From: Paenilisteria riparia FSL S10-1204
GTDB taxonomy: Bacteria > Bacillota > Bacilli > Lactobacillales > Listeriaceae
Assembly: GCF_000525995.1 (NCBI RefSeq)
Contig: NZ_AODL01000007.1
Location: forward strand, 1 to 64,000
Reading direction: 5' to 3'
Length of the DNA stretch: 64,000 nt
Made by a program: the position numbers and the translations under genes. The notes below the pieces were generated by a model. That model saw only the letters and a list, made by a program, of their open reading frames with translations. It was not told the DNA's origin and searched no databases. Positions within the stretch are counted from its first letter, which is position 1. Each line of letters starts with the position of its first letter. Below are positions 1 through 9,541 of this stretch, in pieces.

Positions 1-48
1 CCGCCAGCGTTCGTCCTGAGCCAGGATCAAACTCTCTTTAAAAGTTCG
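1..48 (-). rRNA. rrs: 16S ribosomal RNA, 5' end only
   Basis: Read on the minus strand, this is the conserved 5' start of 16S rRNA (AGAGTTTGATCCTGGCTCAG, the universal 27F site, followed by GACGAACGCTGGCGG). The rest of the gene lies to the left of the window. The exact mature 5' end cannot be set to the base; it lies near position 40-48. Confidence 0.97.
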
Positions 49-254
49 TTTGAATACTTATTCAACACCGTGAATAAGATCCTTGCGTCAAATTGACTTC
101 GCTAGCAAATAATTTTACTAGTTGTTTGTTTGGAAATAGCTTTCTATTTCCGCCCTGCGATTCTTACCTGAAAACATTGCTGTTTTCTTAGTTTTATCTT
201 TGTTTTTTGTTCAGTTTTCAAAGGTCGACAGATGCTGTTCAACACAACTTTTAT
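49..254 (-). other. rrn operon leader with boxA-like element
   Basis: Minus-strand leader between the rRNA promoter and 16S. Around 210-226 the minus strand reads CTTTGAAAACTGAAC, the antitermination-type element usual in Firmicute rrn leaders. The hairpin GGAAATAGAAAGCTATTTCC near 131-150 is likely part of the leader fold used in 16S processing. No coding sequence is seen. Confidence 0.7.
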
Positions 255-284
255 ATCATATCATACTAGAAGTTAGCGTGTCAA
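255..284 (-). promoter_or_regulatory. rRNA operon promoter
   Basis: On the minus strand TTGACA (279-284) and TATGAT (255-260) are separated by 18 bases. It is the only near-consensus promoter upstream of the 16S leader, so it is the likely rrn promoter. Confidence 0.75.
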
Positions 285-379
285 CAACATATTTCAAATT
301 ATTTTTTGTGCTCTCAAGCGAGAACTTTCTAAGTATATAACACTTATCTTTAAAAAAGCAACCATTTTGTTTTAATTCA

Positions 380-985
380 TTAAAATTGTATATTGCATTC
401 ATTTTCAAGTTCTTTTAAATAGCTTTCTAGCACCTTATGTCTTCTGATTGCTATCTTCTTTGCTGCGCTTGTTTGTATTTTATCTTTTATTTGTAGGAGT
501 TTATCATGGAAGTGTTGTATCGTTGTACCTTCTTTGTGGTTAGGATTGTATATGGGCCTTTGCATAGCTGCGCCGTATGTTAAGCATCTAGCTATCCCAA
601 TTGCTCCTATTGCATCCAAACGATCTGCATCTTGCACAATTTGCATTTCTATATTTAATGGGACTTTTTTGCCTTTACTAAATGAGACGCAATCAATGAC
701 ATCTATGATTCGCTTTACATCCTCTTCTAATACTCCGTATTGGTATAGGCAATCTTTCATTTGTAACTCAGCTTCATCTGGATTTACTTTAAGTTTGCTA
801 TCTGTAAAATCATGAAACAAGGCCGCAAGCTGTATAATGCCTTTATTACCACCTTCAATACTTTGAAGCTCCATAGCCATTTTATATACTCTTTCAATAT
901 GGTACCAGTCGTGACCGGTTTTCTCGTCTTTGAAATGTTCTTGAATAAACAATTCTGCCTTATCAACAATCGCTTGGCTTATCAA
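380..985 (-). CDS. HD-domain phosphohydrolase, YedJ/YpgQ type
   Basis: A 201-residue soluble HD-superfamily metal-dependent phosphohydrolase. Visible metal ligands: GHDWYH near residue 25, FHD near 57-59 and QDADRLDAIG near 121, in the usual H...HD...D order. A longer reading from 1048 exists, but AAAGGAGG lies 8 bases before a TTG at 985, and homologues begin close to this point, so TTG 985 is chosen. The known family (YpgQ) hydrolyses nucleoside triphosphates; the substrate here is inferred only. Divergent from the ABC ATPase at 1068. Confidence 0.82.
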   Translation of the reverse strand: MISQAIVDKAELFIQEHFKDEKTGHDWYHIERVYKMAMELQSIEGGNKGIIQLAALFHDFTDSKLKVNPDEAELQMKDCLYQYGVLEEDVKRIIDVIDCVSFSKGKKVPLNIEMQIVQDADRLDAIGAIGIARCLTYGAAMQRPIYNPNHKEGTTIQHFHDKLLQIKDKIQTSAAKKIAIRRHKVLESYLKELENECNIQF

Positions 986-1067
986 CAGGATTGCCTCCTT
1001 TATGTTTTCAAATTTTCTAACTTTTGTGTAAAATAGTATTAAGTTCATCAGCTAGGAGGAGATTCTT

Positions 1068-1841
1068 TTGTTTGAATTCGAAAATGTTTCATTGAATCGT
1101 AATGGTAACTTATTGCTACAGAATATTGATTGGAAAGTTAACGATAAAGAGAACTGGGCTGTGCTCGGATTGAATGGGTCCGGGAAAACTACCTTACTGA
1201 AATTATTAAATGGCTATCTTTGGCCCTCTTCTGGTTCGCTTTCTGTGCTAGGGCATCGATTTGGTCAAACTTCATTGCCTGAGCTCAGAAAATCTATTGG
1301 TTGGGTCAGTTCTTCCTTGCAACAGCAATTAAAAGAATATGATTTAGCAGAGAGCATTGTTGTAAGCGGAAAGTTTGCGAGCATTGGTTTGTATCAAAAA
1401 ACCACATTAGAAGAACGGGAATTAGCCAAGTCTATTTTATCAGAATGTGGTGGAACTAACTTGATAGGCAGACCATATCATATCTTATCTCAAGGGGAGC
1501 GACAAATTGTACTTATCGCAAGAGCGCTTATGGCCAAACCACAGTTGCTGATTCTCGATGAACCATGTAATGGGCTTGATATATTTGCTAAAAAACGCTT
1601 ATTAGAGCGGATTGATATTATATCCAATAGGCCTGACGCACCAACCATGCTATACGTTACACACCATACTGAAGAGATATTGCCTTGCTTTGGACGCACC
1701 CTGCTACTTAAAGACGGGAAGAAATACGCGGACGGAAAAACGGAAGATATGTTAACCGAGGAAATACTCTCGCCTTTCTATAGTCATCCTATTGAAGTTG
1801 TGACTTTGGAGAACGGGCAATTATCTATCTTTCCGAAATAA
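1068..1841 (+). CDS. ABC transporter ATP-binding protein, YlmA-like
   Basis: A 257-residue ATPase of the ABC superfamily. Walker A GLNGSGKTT at 34-42, signature LSQGERQ near 140, Walker B LLILDEP near 160 and the H-loop THH near 194 are all intact. TTG start with AGGAGGAG 7 bases upstream. No permease or binding protein is adjacent, so this is a stand-alone ATPase like Bacillus YlmA, whose substrate is not established. The N-terminal half resembles molybdate/iron-family ATPases in length, but substrate should not be inferred. Confidence 0.85.
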   Translation: MFEFENVSLNRNGNLLLQNIDWKVNDKENWAVLGLNGSGKTTLLKLLNGYLWPSSGSLSVLGHRFGQTSLPELRKSIGWVSSSLQQQLKEYDLAESIVVSGKFASIGLYQKTTLEERELAKSILSECGGTNLIGRPYHILSQGERQIVLIARALMAKPQLLILDEPCNGLDIFAKKRLLERIDIISNRPDAPTMLYVTHHTEEILPCFGRTLLLKDGKKYADGKTEDMLTEEILSPFYSHPIEVVTLENGQLSIFPK

Positions 1842-1846
1842 GAATC

Positions 1847-1892
1847 ACGCGCTTGTAGCATTTTGAGAACCATAATGTTTCAAGCGCGTTTC
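1847..1892. terminator. convergent intrinsic terminator
   Basis: ACGCGCTTG (1847-1855) pairs with CAAGCGCGT (1881-1889), between the convergent ABC ATPase and pepT genes. The loop is long and the T-tract short, so efficiency is uncertain. Confidence 0.5.
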
Positions 1893-1899
1893 TGTATGC

Positions 1900-3132
1900 T
1901 TATGCTTCTTCTTCAAATAAGCGAGCAATCTCTATAATAACTTGTGTCGCCTTTATCATACTATCAACAGATACATATTCAAATTTGCCATGGTAATTCT
2001 CGCCACCAGTAAAAATGTTAGGTGTTGGTAAGCCTTTAAATGATAGTTGTGATCCATCAGTTCCACCACGAATTGGTCGAATGTCTGGCTCGATATCAAG
2101 ATTCTTCATTGCTTTATAAGCCATATCGACAATTTCTTTCACTGGTTCAATCTTTTCACGCATATTGTAGTACTGATCGGTCAAGTCTAGAATGATCTTA
2201 TCCTCGCCATATTTCTTTTGCAGATTTCTTACAATCATAGAAACTGTTTCTTTTCTTGCTATAAAAGCATCGTGGTCGAAATCACGAATAATATAATATG
2301 CTTCTGATTGTTCGACTTCACCTTGTAATGAGATTAAGTGATAAAAGCCTTCATAGCCATCTGTGAGCTCTGGAACTTCCGTTTCTGGAAGCTGTGCGTG
2401 AAACTCCATCGCCATTTTGTTGGCATTCACCATTTTATCTTTAGCAGTGCCAGGGTGTACGCTGTTTCCTTTGAATGTGATGCGTGCGGCGGCCGCATTA
2501 AAGCTTTCGTATTCTAATTCTCCAAGTGGTCCACCATCCATTGTATAAGCAAAATCTGCACCGAATGCTGGTACATCAAAATGATGCGGCCCACGCCCTA
2601 TTTCTTCATCTGGTGTGAATGCTACTCTGACTCGGCCATGTTTTATTTCTGGATGAGTAATCAAATGGTGCATGGCTACCATGATTTCGGTCATCCCTGC
2701 CTTGTCGTCTGCACCTAACAGCGTTGTACCATCGGTCGTAATGATTGTCTGACCTTTGTATGTAGGGAGTTCTGGAAATGCTTCTGGTGAGAGAACTACA
2801 TCTAGTTCTTTATTTAATACAATGGCATTACCATCAAAGTTCTCATGAATTTGTGGTGATACATTCTTGCCAGTTAAATCTGTTGCTGTGTCTATATGTG
2901 CTAAGAAACCGATTGTAGGTACTGCTTTACTTGTATTGCTTGGGAGTGTTGCCATTACATATCCGTTGTCATCCATCGTTACTTCTTCCATACCTATTGC
3001 TTTTAGTTCCTCTACTAACACCTTGCCCAATTCTAATTGTCCAGGAGTTGTTGGAACTGTTTGGCTTGCTTCGCTTGATTGTGTATCGATTTTGACGTAT
3101 TTGATAAAACGTTCGATTAGCTCATTTCTCAT
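1900..3132 (-). CDS. pepT: tripeptide aminopeptidase (peptidase T)
   Basis: A 410-residue M20B zinc peptidase that removes N-terminal residues from tripeptides in the cytoplasm. Visible metal-site motifs: LAHIDTA near 78, DDKAGMTE near 140, DEEIGRG near 174, [10 protein letters not shown] near 198 and the C-terminal [12 protein letters not shown] near 378. Length matches PepT. ATG start is preceded by GGAGGT at 9 bases. The DUF1697 gene lies just upstream on the same strand, and exoA diverges beyond it. Confidence 0.95.
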   Translation of the reverse strand: MRNELIERFIKYVKIDTQSSEASQTVPTTPGQLELGKVLVEELKAIGMEEVTMDDNGYVMATLPSNTSKAVPTIGFLAHIDTATDLTGKNVSPQIHENFDGNAIVLNKELDVVLSPEAFPELPTYKGQTIITTDGTTLLGADDKAGMTEIMVAMHHLITHPEIKHGRVRVAFTPDEEIGRGPHHFDVPAFGADFAYTMDGGPLGELEYESFNAAAARITFKGNSVHPGTAKDKMVNANKMAMEFHAQLPETEVPELTDGYEGFYHLISLQGEVEQSEAYYIIRDFDHDAFIARKETVSMIVRNLQKKYGEDKIILDLTDQYYNMREKIEPVKEIVDMAYKAMKNLDIEPDIRPIRGGTDGSQLSFKGLPTPNIFTGGENYHGKFEYVSVDSMIKATQVIIEIARLFEEEA

Positions 3133-3152
3133 TGGATACTTACCTCCGTGTT

Positions 3153-3674
3153 TTATTTGCTTTTCTCTTGCATTGCCGTTATTGTTCGCCAGTTTCTGGC
3201 AGTTGCTTTAACGTGTAATACTCGTTCTACTAGTTTATTTGAATAGATGCTATCAGAAACACCTGCTGACAAAAAAACATATAAAAACCGGCCCGTAATC
3301 TCACATTTATCCTGTTGATCCTTGCCGAGCTCTTTTAAGATGCCTAAATCTACCGCTTCTGGGACTTGGTTTAAGAAATGAACCATTATCTTCTCCCCTT
3401 CGAAAGGCTTCTGCAAAACACCTTGGACATATTCATCCAACGGGAAAACAATTGCTGGTACGTTAAAACCAAAAGCCTCTCCAATAAGTGTCGCTATATT
3501 CTCTTGAACCCATTCATAACTAGTATCAGCATGTTCTGCGATGATATTACCTGATTGAATGTAGGTCGTAACATTCTTATAAGCATTCGCCGTAAGAATT
3601 TCTCTTAAATCAAGCATCTTTATTTTGCGATTACCGCCAACATTGATTGCACGTAAGAAAATAATATATTTCAT
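3153..3674 (-). CDS. DUF1697 family protein
   Basis: A 173-residue protein starting [14 protein letters not shown], the hallmark N-terminus of the DUF1697 family, with YIQSGNII near 38. The biochemical role of the family is not established. AAGGAGGAGG precedes the ATG. It is 20 bases upstream of pepT on the same strand and probably co-transcribed with it. Confidence 0.85.
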   Translation of the reverse strand: MKYIIFLRAINVGGNRKIKMLDLREILTANAYKNVTTYIQSGNIIAEHADTSYEWVQENIATLIGEAFGFNVPAIVFPLDEYVQGVLQKPFEGEKIMVHFLNQVPEAVDLGILKELGKDQQDKCEITGRFLYVFLSAGVSDSIYSNKLVERVLHVKATARNWRTITAMQEKSK

Positions 3675-3749
3675 AGGCTTCCTCCTCCTTCATATTATAC
3701 CTAATAATTATTGTAAGGTATAATAATACTAATTAAAGGAGTGATAAAA

Positions 3750-4505
3750 TTGAAATTAATCTCGTGGAACGTGAATGGACTTAGAGCTGCTGAAAAGAAG
3801 GGCTTCATGGAGTATTTCCAAACTGTAAATGCTGATATATTCTGTGTACAAGAGACTAAACTACAGGAAGGCCAAATTGACTTAGACCTGTCCGGGTATC
3901 ATGATTACTGGAATTATGCCGTAAAAAAGGGCTACTCTGGCACAGCCATATTCTCAAAAATTGAACCCCTCATGGTAACTTATGGGTTAGATATCGAAGA
4001 ACATGACCAAGAAGGCCGCATCATTACACTAGAATTTCCAGCATTCTATATGGTAACGGTTTATACGCCAAATTCTCAAAATGAATTAAAACGTCTTGAT
4101 TACCGAATGAGTTGGGAAGATGCATTCTTAAATCATTTAGAGGAATTAGATGCTGTAAAGCCGGTTGTGGTATGTGGCGACCTTAATGTTGCGCATCAAG
4201 AAATCGACTTAAAAAATCCTAAAACGAATCGTAAAAATGCTGGATTCTCTGATGAAGAGCGAGGGAGATTCTCTGATCTACTAGCCGCTGGATTTACAGA
4301 CTCGTTCCGCCATTTGTATCCCGAACTAGAAGGTGCCTATTCCTGGTGGTCTTATCGGATGAACGCACGTGCCAGAAATACCGGATGGCGGATTGATTAT
4401 TTCGTCGTCTCTAATCGAATTGCGCCGAAAATAACAGAAGCGGCTATTCATGCAGATGTTCTTGGTTCCGATCACTGCCCTGTAGAACTTGATATAACAT
4501 TTTAA
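3750..4505 (+). CDS. exoA: exodeoxyribonuclease III / AP endonuclease
   Basis: A 251-residue Mg-dependent AP endonuclease of the EEP fold used in base-excision repair. Motifs: [11 protein letters not shown] at the start, QETKLQ near 36, GDLNVAH near 146, the WWSYRMNAR segment near 208 and SDHCPVELD at the C-terminus. An upstream GTG at 3741 is in frame but overlaps the AAAGGAG site; TTG at 3750, 8 bases after it, gives the family N-terminus MKLISWN, so it is preferred. Confidence 0.95.
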   Translation: MKLISWNVNGLRAAEKKGFMEYFQTVNADIFCVQETKLQEGQIDLDLSGYHDYWNYAVKKGYSGTAIFSKIEPLMVTYGLDIEEHDQEGRIITLEFPAFYMVTVYTPNSQNELKRLDYRMSWEDAFLNHLEELDAVKPVVVCGDLNVAHQEIDLKNPKTNRKNAGFSDEERGRFSDLLAAGFTDSFRHLYPELEGAYSWWSYRMNARARNTGWRIDYFVVSNRIAPKITEAAIHADVLGSDHCPVELDITF

Positions 4506-4552
4506 TCGCTTATAGTATATATATTCGACAAAGTTTTGAAAAATCCTCTAAA

Positions 4553-4597
4553 TAAAAAAATCTCGCGGCTCATTTTTTAAGCGCGCGAGATTTTTTC
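4553..4597. terminator. bidirectional intrinsic terminator
   Basis: TCTCGCG (4561-4567) pairs with CGCGAGA (4584-4590), flanked by an A-run on the left and a T-run on the right. It can serve both exoA (plus) and the autolysin gene (minus). Confidence 0.8.
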
Positions 4598-4601
4598 TAT
4601 T

Positions 4602-5669
4602 TTATTTTAACATTGGTGCTTCGACCCAACCTAGTCGTTGTGTTCCGTCATTTACGCGATACCAGATTTTATCGTTTACAACTGCTTGGCTGTCAACGTG
4701 GACTTCGTTTAGTCCTGCAAGCGTTCCTTTGAACGTGCTAGTATCAATGACTGGGAATGCATAAATTTGACCGTTTGAATTTTCTACACCTCTGATTAAG
4801 TTTACTTCTTGTTCCATGGACGTTTTGTAAATAAGGTTTAGGTTCTCTTCGTTCATCCAGCCAATGTTTTGACCGTTAATGGACGCTTCATACCATGTGG
4901 AGCCATTACTTACTTTCACGCGATTCATCAATCGTAAATCTTTACCTTTGTAATGGTTTAAAGAAGCTTTTTTAGTTGCGCCTTTTAAGGTGTCTGGTGT
5001 GCTCCAAACCGTACCAGTTGCTCCGCCTCGTATTTCGCCGTATGCGTAGATTTTTGTTTTCTCGGTGATTTTGTCATAGACTTGATCGTACTTCGCTAAA
5101 CCGTAAGTTTCTACTGTACTGATGAGTTCTTGGGCATAATTGGGTGCTGTTGCGTAGCCGCCGTCCTCAATTATTTTTGCTGCTTGTCGGTAATCTTCCT
5201 CACCAATAAGATTTGCATAGTTATTTCCACCCCATGAAGGACCGTTGACGAACAATAGTGCATGATCTTCTAGTGACTCGTAGTAGCTTGGATACGCACG
5301 GAATCTAGCATCTATTGTTGTCCAGTTGTTGTCATAGAACTCTTTAGTGTTCATCGTGACGGACTGACCTTCATAACTACCTTTCATACCGAATAAATTA
5401 TTAGCTTGTTGTGTTAAACCACTGTTTCCCCAACCTGATTCTAAAATGGCTTGAGCAATCGTGACACTTGTTAAAATACCATGTTCGCGTTGTAATTTCT
5501 GGGCATCAGGGACTATTTTATTAAGAAAATTCTGCTGAGAATCGGTGTAGCTTACATGTGTATTCATTTCGCTCTCTGCGGCAAATGCGCTAACAGGAAG
5601 TACCATCGAGCCCATCATCATTCCGATAGTTCCTAGTATAGCCAAATTGCGCTTGACTGATTTTTTCAT
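4602..5669 (-). CDS. secreted GH73 peptidoglycan hydrolase with GW modules
   Basis: A 355-residue autolysin. Residues 1-30 form a signal peptide with an AFAA cleavage site. Residues 40-200 are a GH73 glucosaminidase domain: ILTSVTIAQAILESGWG carries the catalytic Glu, followed by NNLFGMKG and the Y-rich RFRAYPSYYESLEDHA segment. The C-terminal 150 residues contain two SH3-like GW modules (IGWMNEEN and LGWVEAP), which in Listeria bind lipoteichoic acid and hold the enzyme on the surface. A paralogue follows at 5894, as in the lmo1215-lmo1216 pair of L. monocytogenes. Confidence 0.88.
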   Translation of the reverse strand: MKKSVKRNLAILGTIGMMMGSMVLPVSAFAAESEMNTHVSYTDSQQNFLNKIVPDAQKLQREHGILTSVTIAQAILESGWGNSGLTQQANNLFGMKGSYEGQSVTMNTKEFYDNNWTTIDARFRAYPSYYESLEDHALLFVNGPSWGGNNYANLIGEEDYRQAAKIIEDGGYATAPNYAQELISTVETYGLAKYDQVYDKITEKTKIYAYGEIRGGATGTVWSTPDTLKGATKKASLNHYKGKDLRLMNRVKVSNGSTWYEASINGQNIGWMNEENLNLIYKTSMEQEVNLIRGVENSNGQIYAFPVIDTSTFKGTLAGLNEVHVDSQAVVNDKIWYRVNDGTQRLGWVEAPMLK

Positions 5670-5893
5670 ACGACTTTTTCTACACTTCTTTCTGATTTTT
5701 TTATAGTTTTTTTACTTTCTAGTCTCTTCTTCAAATCAACAGGGTTCATTCTAGCAAAATTAGTGTTGCATTTAGGTTACAGGAACGTGTCATTTCTGTT
5801 TATAATGTTACAGAAATTGTATAGACCGCTATCTTATGCGTGTTGACAAACGTGAATTTTTTTTTGACCACATCAAAAAAAAACGCTATATTT

Positions 5894-6742
5894 TCATAGC
5901 GTTTTAATCTGAATTATATTATTTTTTACCCAACCTAATGTCTTTTTATCTTGTTTTATTTGGTACCATATTCCATTTCCAACTTGCATTTCTTGCACTA
6001 TTTTTAATTTTTCAGCGCCGTATTTTGCTAAATCATCAATAGGTTTGGCATTTTTTGTTCTTGGCGGGCTAGACCAAATTCTCGTATCTTTTGCCAATTT
6101 TGCTGTTCCCATATCGTCAACTTGCTTGACATAGCGAATCGGGTCGTAAATTTGATCATATGCTTGCAAATTTCTTTGTTCAATTAGCTCGATTAATTTC
6201 TCAGCATATCCAGGATCTGTTGCATAGCCTGCTTTTTGTAATGCATTGGCCGCCGTTTTATAATCTTTCGCTTTGATGACATCTTTGTATTTTGTTTTAT
6301 CCCAAGAAGTGCCTTTTAAAAATAGCGCTGCGTGGTCATCTAGTGATTCAAACCAAGTAGGATATTTTCTGAAAGCTGCGTCAATCGTAATCCATTCGTT
6401 GTTCTCGAATTCTTGTGTTGGCATCGTAACGGAGTCTTTCTGGTATTCACCTTTTATCCCGAACAAATTGCGGCCTTCTGTGGCTAGCTTACTTTCTCCC
6501 CAATTGGACTCCAAAATCGCTTGCGCCAATGTAATACTTGTTAAAATGCCTTTCTGGTCTTGTATTTGTTGGGCGTGGTCTGCTAATAAATTAATGAACT
6601 CTTGTTGTGGATCAACGCGTGTGATTTCGACAGGCTCTTCTTGTTGAAAAAATAGTTTATCGATGGCAATGAAAGCTATTGTGCCCAGCACGATAGCCGA
6701 TAGCAAAATCCCGATAAGTAGTGTTGACTTCTTTTTATGCAT
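5894..6742 (-). CDS. membrane-anchored GH73 hydrolase with one GW module
   Basis: A 282-residue paralogue of the neighbouring autolysin. Residues 8-30 form an uncleaved-looking transmembrane anchor after MHKKK. The GH73 domain spans about 45-200 with ILTSITLAQAILESNWG and NLFGIKG; a single GW module (LGWVKNN) closes the protein. Between it and the next gene (5670-5893) is AT-rich DNA. The two genes are tandem but about 220 bases apart, so each may have its own promoter. Confidence 0.85.
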   Translation of the reverse strand: MHKKKSTLLIGILLSAIVLGTIAFIAIDKLFFQQEEPVEITRVDPQQEFINLLADHAQQIQDQKGILTSITLAQAILESNWGESKLATEGRNLFGIKGEYQKDSVTMPTQEFENNEWITIDAAFRKYPTWFESLDDHAALFLKGTSWDKTKYKDVIKAKDYKTAANALQKAGYATDPGYAEKLIELIEQRNLQAYDQIYDPIRYVKQVDDMGTAKLAKDTRIWSSPPRTKNAKPIDDLAKYGAEKLKIVQEMQVGNGIWYQIKQDKKTLGWVKNNIIQIKTL

Positions 6743-6831
6743 TTAATTGTAACCTACTTTCTGTCATCTGATTGCCCTTTTTATCCCATATCCTTTATTG
6801 TAACCGACATGTATCACAGCTTACAACCAAC

Positions 6832-7320
6832 TTAAGACTGAGTTATGATTGCAATTCCCTCTTTTGTATCTTTTATTTTTGCTCTTTTGGGCGCTCCAGC
6901 AACAATTTTCATCGCGTATAAGTCTGACATGCAAAAGCCTGAATGGGCTGCGATTAATGCGTATATAGCGACGAGATACACTGGAAATTCTAATGCTAAA
7001 ATAACTAGAATGAGTGTTAACAAAATACATGGCCCGATATTGATTATTTGAAACTGCCATTTTGAAAATAGTTGCTTCGGACAGTTAACATAGAGAAATC
7101 CCTTTTTAAAGCCAAAATGCAGCTTGGTGTTGCCAAATACCCAGAAAAGTAATCCGTGAATTAATTCATGTAAGGCAAATAAAATGTAAAATGCTACACA
7201 AAATAAAACAATTCCTTCTATTGTAAAGTTGATTGGCACTGATTCTCGTAATGCTAAAACAAGTCCTACAATTAACATCACTGTCATGAGAACAGTTGCC
7301 ATGATTTTAATAGTTTGCAT
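6832..7320 (-). CDS. DUF3267 membrane metalloprotease-like protein
   Basis: A 162-residue integral membrane protein with about four hydrophobic segments. FALHELIHG near 49-57 is an HExxH zinc motif within the membrane, and NIGP near 92 follows it, as in the DUF3267 family. Whether it cleaves anything is unknown. ATG start at 7320. The flanking genes do not suggest a partner. Confidence 0.75.
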   Translation of the reverse strand: MQTIKIMATVLMTVMLIVGLVLALRESVPINFTIEGIVLFCVAFYILFALHELIHGLLFWVFGNTKLHFGFKKGFLYVNCPKQLFSKWQFQIINIGPCILLTLILVILALEFPVYLVAIYALIAAHSGFCMSDLYAMKIVAGAPKRAKIKDTKEGIAIITQS

Positions 7321-7514
7321 GCTTTTTTTTGTCGTTAAGAATATTATACTTTTTCGACAATGCTTCTGTTTTCATAACGAATTACGACCTCATTTCTTTT
7401 AACACTTGCTAACATACCACGAAGTCTTTTCCCTTGCTCCATTATAGTATGAAATTTAGGCGGAATACAATTATTTTGTAGAAATAGGGTTAAAAAATTC
7501 TTCTTTCTTCTATA

Positions 7515-7561
7515 TAAAAAACCTTTCTCATCAACAGGTCATTAACGGGAAAAGTTTTTTA
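7515..7561 (-). terminator. intrinsic terminator of the GyrI-like gene
   Basis: AAAAAACCTTTCTC and GGGAAAAGTTTTTT form an imperfect stem directly after the stop at 7565, with a T-run on the minus strand. Confidence 0.6.
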
Positions 7562-7564
7562 AAA

Positions 7565-8179
7565 TTATTTATATTTTATTTCGAATCGTAGTGTTGTTTT
7601 TAATTTATCTGGTGCAACTTTGTTCACGTCACTTAAGTAGATTTCTTTGTGGCTTTTGCTAAGACGAATTAAGTTATTTTGTCCGCAGAAGGTTTCCATT
7701 TGAGCGAAGGTTGCCGGCTCATCATCAAAGCTACCAATATGTAGCATCTGCAAGTTGAGCCCTTCTGTAATTTCTTCTAATTTTAATAGGTCGCGATTTT
7801 CGGGTGATACTTTTTTGATGATAGTTTCTTTGGCGTAATCAAACAATTCTGGAGTGATAAAATCGGGTTGGCGAATCATAATTTTGAAGATTAGTCGCTC
7901 TTTGTCTAATGCTTTGCTACCTGGTTCTAGTGTCCAGAAACCTTCTAAAGGGAACACGGTGTAATCGTAATAGCCTTCTGGTGCCGCTACTTTTTTAGGC
8001 ATCATTTTCACTGCGTAAGATGCGGCATACAATGTTTTGATCAGTTCTGAAAACGCCGGGGAATTGGGGTTTCCTTTGCCGCTAATTGTGAAGTATTTCA
8101 TAGTCGGTACGTCGATGATTTCGGGTGCTTGTTTTGGTAAGTAGATTGATTTGTCTTGTTTGCGCCATTCATATTTCAC
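7565..8179 (-). CDS. GyrI-like small-molecule binding domain protein
   Basis: A 204-residue soluble protein beginning MKYEWRKQDKSIYLPK, with the GyrI-like pattern (MKYFTISGKGNPN, then YYDYTVFPLEGFWTLEPG). Such stand-alone SHOCT/GyrI proteins bind or hydrolyse small hydrophobic compounds in some cases. Its start overlaps the end of the MerR regulator by 11 bases, so the two are translationally coupled and the protein probably handles the ligand sensed by the regulator (inference). Confidence 0.75.
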   Translation of the reverse strand: MKYEWRKQDKSIYLPKQAPEIIDVPTMKYFTISGKGNPNSPAFSELIKTLYAASYAVKMMPKKVAAPEGYYDYTVFPLEGFWTLEPGSKALDKERLIFKIMIRQPDFITPELFDYAKETIIKKVSPENRDLLKLEEITEGLNLQMLHIGSFDDEPATFAQMETFCGQNNLIRLSKSHKEIYLSDVNKVAPDKLKTTLRFEIKYK

Positions 8180-8996
8180 TGGTCTGCTCCTTTATTGGGA
8201 AACAGGCTTCGGTTACCCAGTTTTGTGGATTTGATTCGGTCGCGATGGACACGTGATACATATTGAACATCGGGCCGTTTAGCTGATAATGATGATTTTC
8301 TAGCCACATGGCTATGGTCTCGGTCACGGCTGTCATTTGTTCATAATTTCCTGTGATAATGACAGATGCGACTTGGACTGCGGGTGCTTCTTTAAAAGTA
8401 ATTTCGGTATTTGGATGACTCATTTGAACTGCGACTTGCACTTCAACATCTACATTGCTTTCTTGGTAAGAATCATCATGAAAAATAGCCAAGTTATACG
8501 GTTCTTTAGCAAAAGTAATGTTATTCATCATCAGAATTTGATAAAGCTTCTCCCATAATACCCCTTCATTAGAATAGTTCGGGATGACATCGCGAATGCT
8601 TGCTACATAGCGCTTTGGTATTTCTTTTTGAATGACATGGTAGTTTAGTTTCTTGCTATCTTCTTTTAAAAAGAGACGCGAATTCTCTAAAATTTGGTTT
8701 TGTTGCTTGATTTTTTGAAGCTCTTCGTTGAGTTCTAGTTCGCGAATGGCTAAGTGTGATTGAATTGTTGTAGCTTCGTCGTTTGATGTGAGAATTTCTT
8801 TGATAACAGTTAAACTAAGACCGACTTCTTTTAATTTTTGGATTTTGTTGATGGTTTGTAGTTGTTGTGCCGAGTAGTTGCGGTAATTGGTTTCTTTGTT
8901 GATTTGTTCTGGGATGAGCAGGCCGATTTTATCGTAATGTCGCAATGCTCGGATGCTAACGTTTGCAAGTTTAGAAAATTCACCGATTTTGAACAT
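8169..8996 (-). CDS. MerR-family regulator with GyrI-like effector domain
   Basis: A 275-residue BmrR-type regulator. Residues 1-70 are a MerR winged helix (MFKIGEFSKLANVSIRALRHYDKIGLL is split by the ligand-free N-terminal helix), 75-115 a coiled coil, and 120-270 a GyrI-like ligand domain. GGAGG precedes the ATG. The promoter upstream has the stretched 19-base spacer typical of MerR targets, so autoregulation is likely. Confidence 0.88.
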   Translation of the reverse strand: MFKIGEFSKLANVSIRALRHYDKIGLLIPEQINKETNYRNYSAQQLQTINKIQKLKEVGLSLTVIKEILTSNDEATTIQSHLAIRELELNEELQKIKQQNQILENSRLFLKEDSKKLNYHVIQKEIPKRYVASIRDVIPNYSNEGVLWEKLYQILMMNNITFAKEPYNLAIFHDDSYQESNVDVEVQVAVQMSHPNTEITFKEAPAVQVASVIITGNYEQMTAVTETIAMWLENHHYQLNGPMFNMYHVSIATESNPQNWVTEACFPIKEQTSEI

Positions 8997-9029
8997 GTAC
9001 GTTCCTCCTTCTTTTGTCTTATTAGCTTT

Positions 9030-9060
9030 AGTTTAAACGATGACGTAGGTGGAGAGTCAA
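9030..9060 (-). promoter_or_regulatory. MerR-type promoter with 19-base spacer
   Basis: On the minus strand TTGACT (9055-9060) and TAAACT (9030-9035) are separated by 19 bases; the spacer holds CTCCACCTACGTCATCG. MerR activators bind such over-long spacers and untwist them. It lies 34 bases before the regulator's own start. Confidence 0.6.
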
Positions 9061-9254
9061 GCGGAACCAAGGTACGTCTAGTAATCTTTAAAATGGCTAT
9101 TTTTCTATTGGGAATTTTTGCGGAAAGCTTGGTAAGACAACTATCGCAATTGTACAAAGCCGTTCAAAAAAGGAATGATTCCACATTATGGAATTTATCA
9201 AAAAAATAGTAAAGGTCCAGATTACTGTGAAAACCGTTGATTATTAGGCCAGAC

Positions 9255-9291
9255 AAAAAGAGGTCTTCGTTTTCAAGATCCCCTTTGCTTG
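9255..9291 (-). terminator. intrinsic terminator
   Basis: Minus-strand AAAGGGGATCTT and AAGACCTCTTTTT form a stem that includes the stop codon of the small membrane protein gene. Confidence 0.55.
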
Positions 9292-9473
9292 TTCAATATC
9301 CAGTTGCCTAGTGCCCCGACTAGTAAAATTGCGAGCGACGGAATGGAGTAATCAGTAAATATGGTTGTGAATGGAATATTTAAGGCGTGTAACCCGAATG
9401 ATACGAGCCGTGCTGCTAGTAAAATAAGCCCTATAACAACAAGTGCATCAAAAAATATTTTTAGAAAACGCAT
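9273..9473 (-). CDS. small two-helix membrane protein
   Basis: A 66-residue protein with hydrophobic segments near 5-30 and 42-60 and a basic tail (NKQRGS). GAGGAGG lies 8 bases before the ATG. No family is recognised. It diverges from the UDG-family gene at 9542. Confidence 0.6.
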   Translation of the reverse strand: MRFLKIFFDALVVIGLILLAARLVSFGLHALNIPFTTIFTDYSIPSLAILLVGALGNWILNKQRGS

Positions 9474-9541
9474 GTATTATCCTCCTCTTACGTACCATGT
9501 TATAATTTAATAGAAGAAAGTTCAAGTTTAGGAGTGATAAT

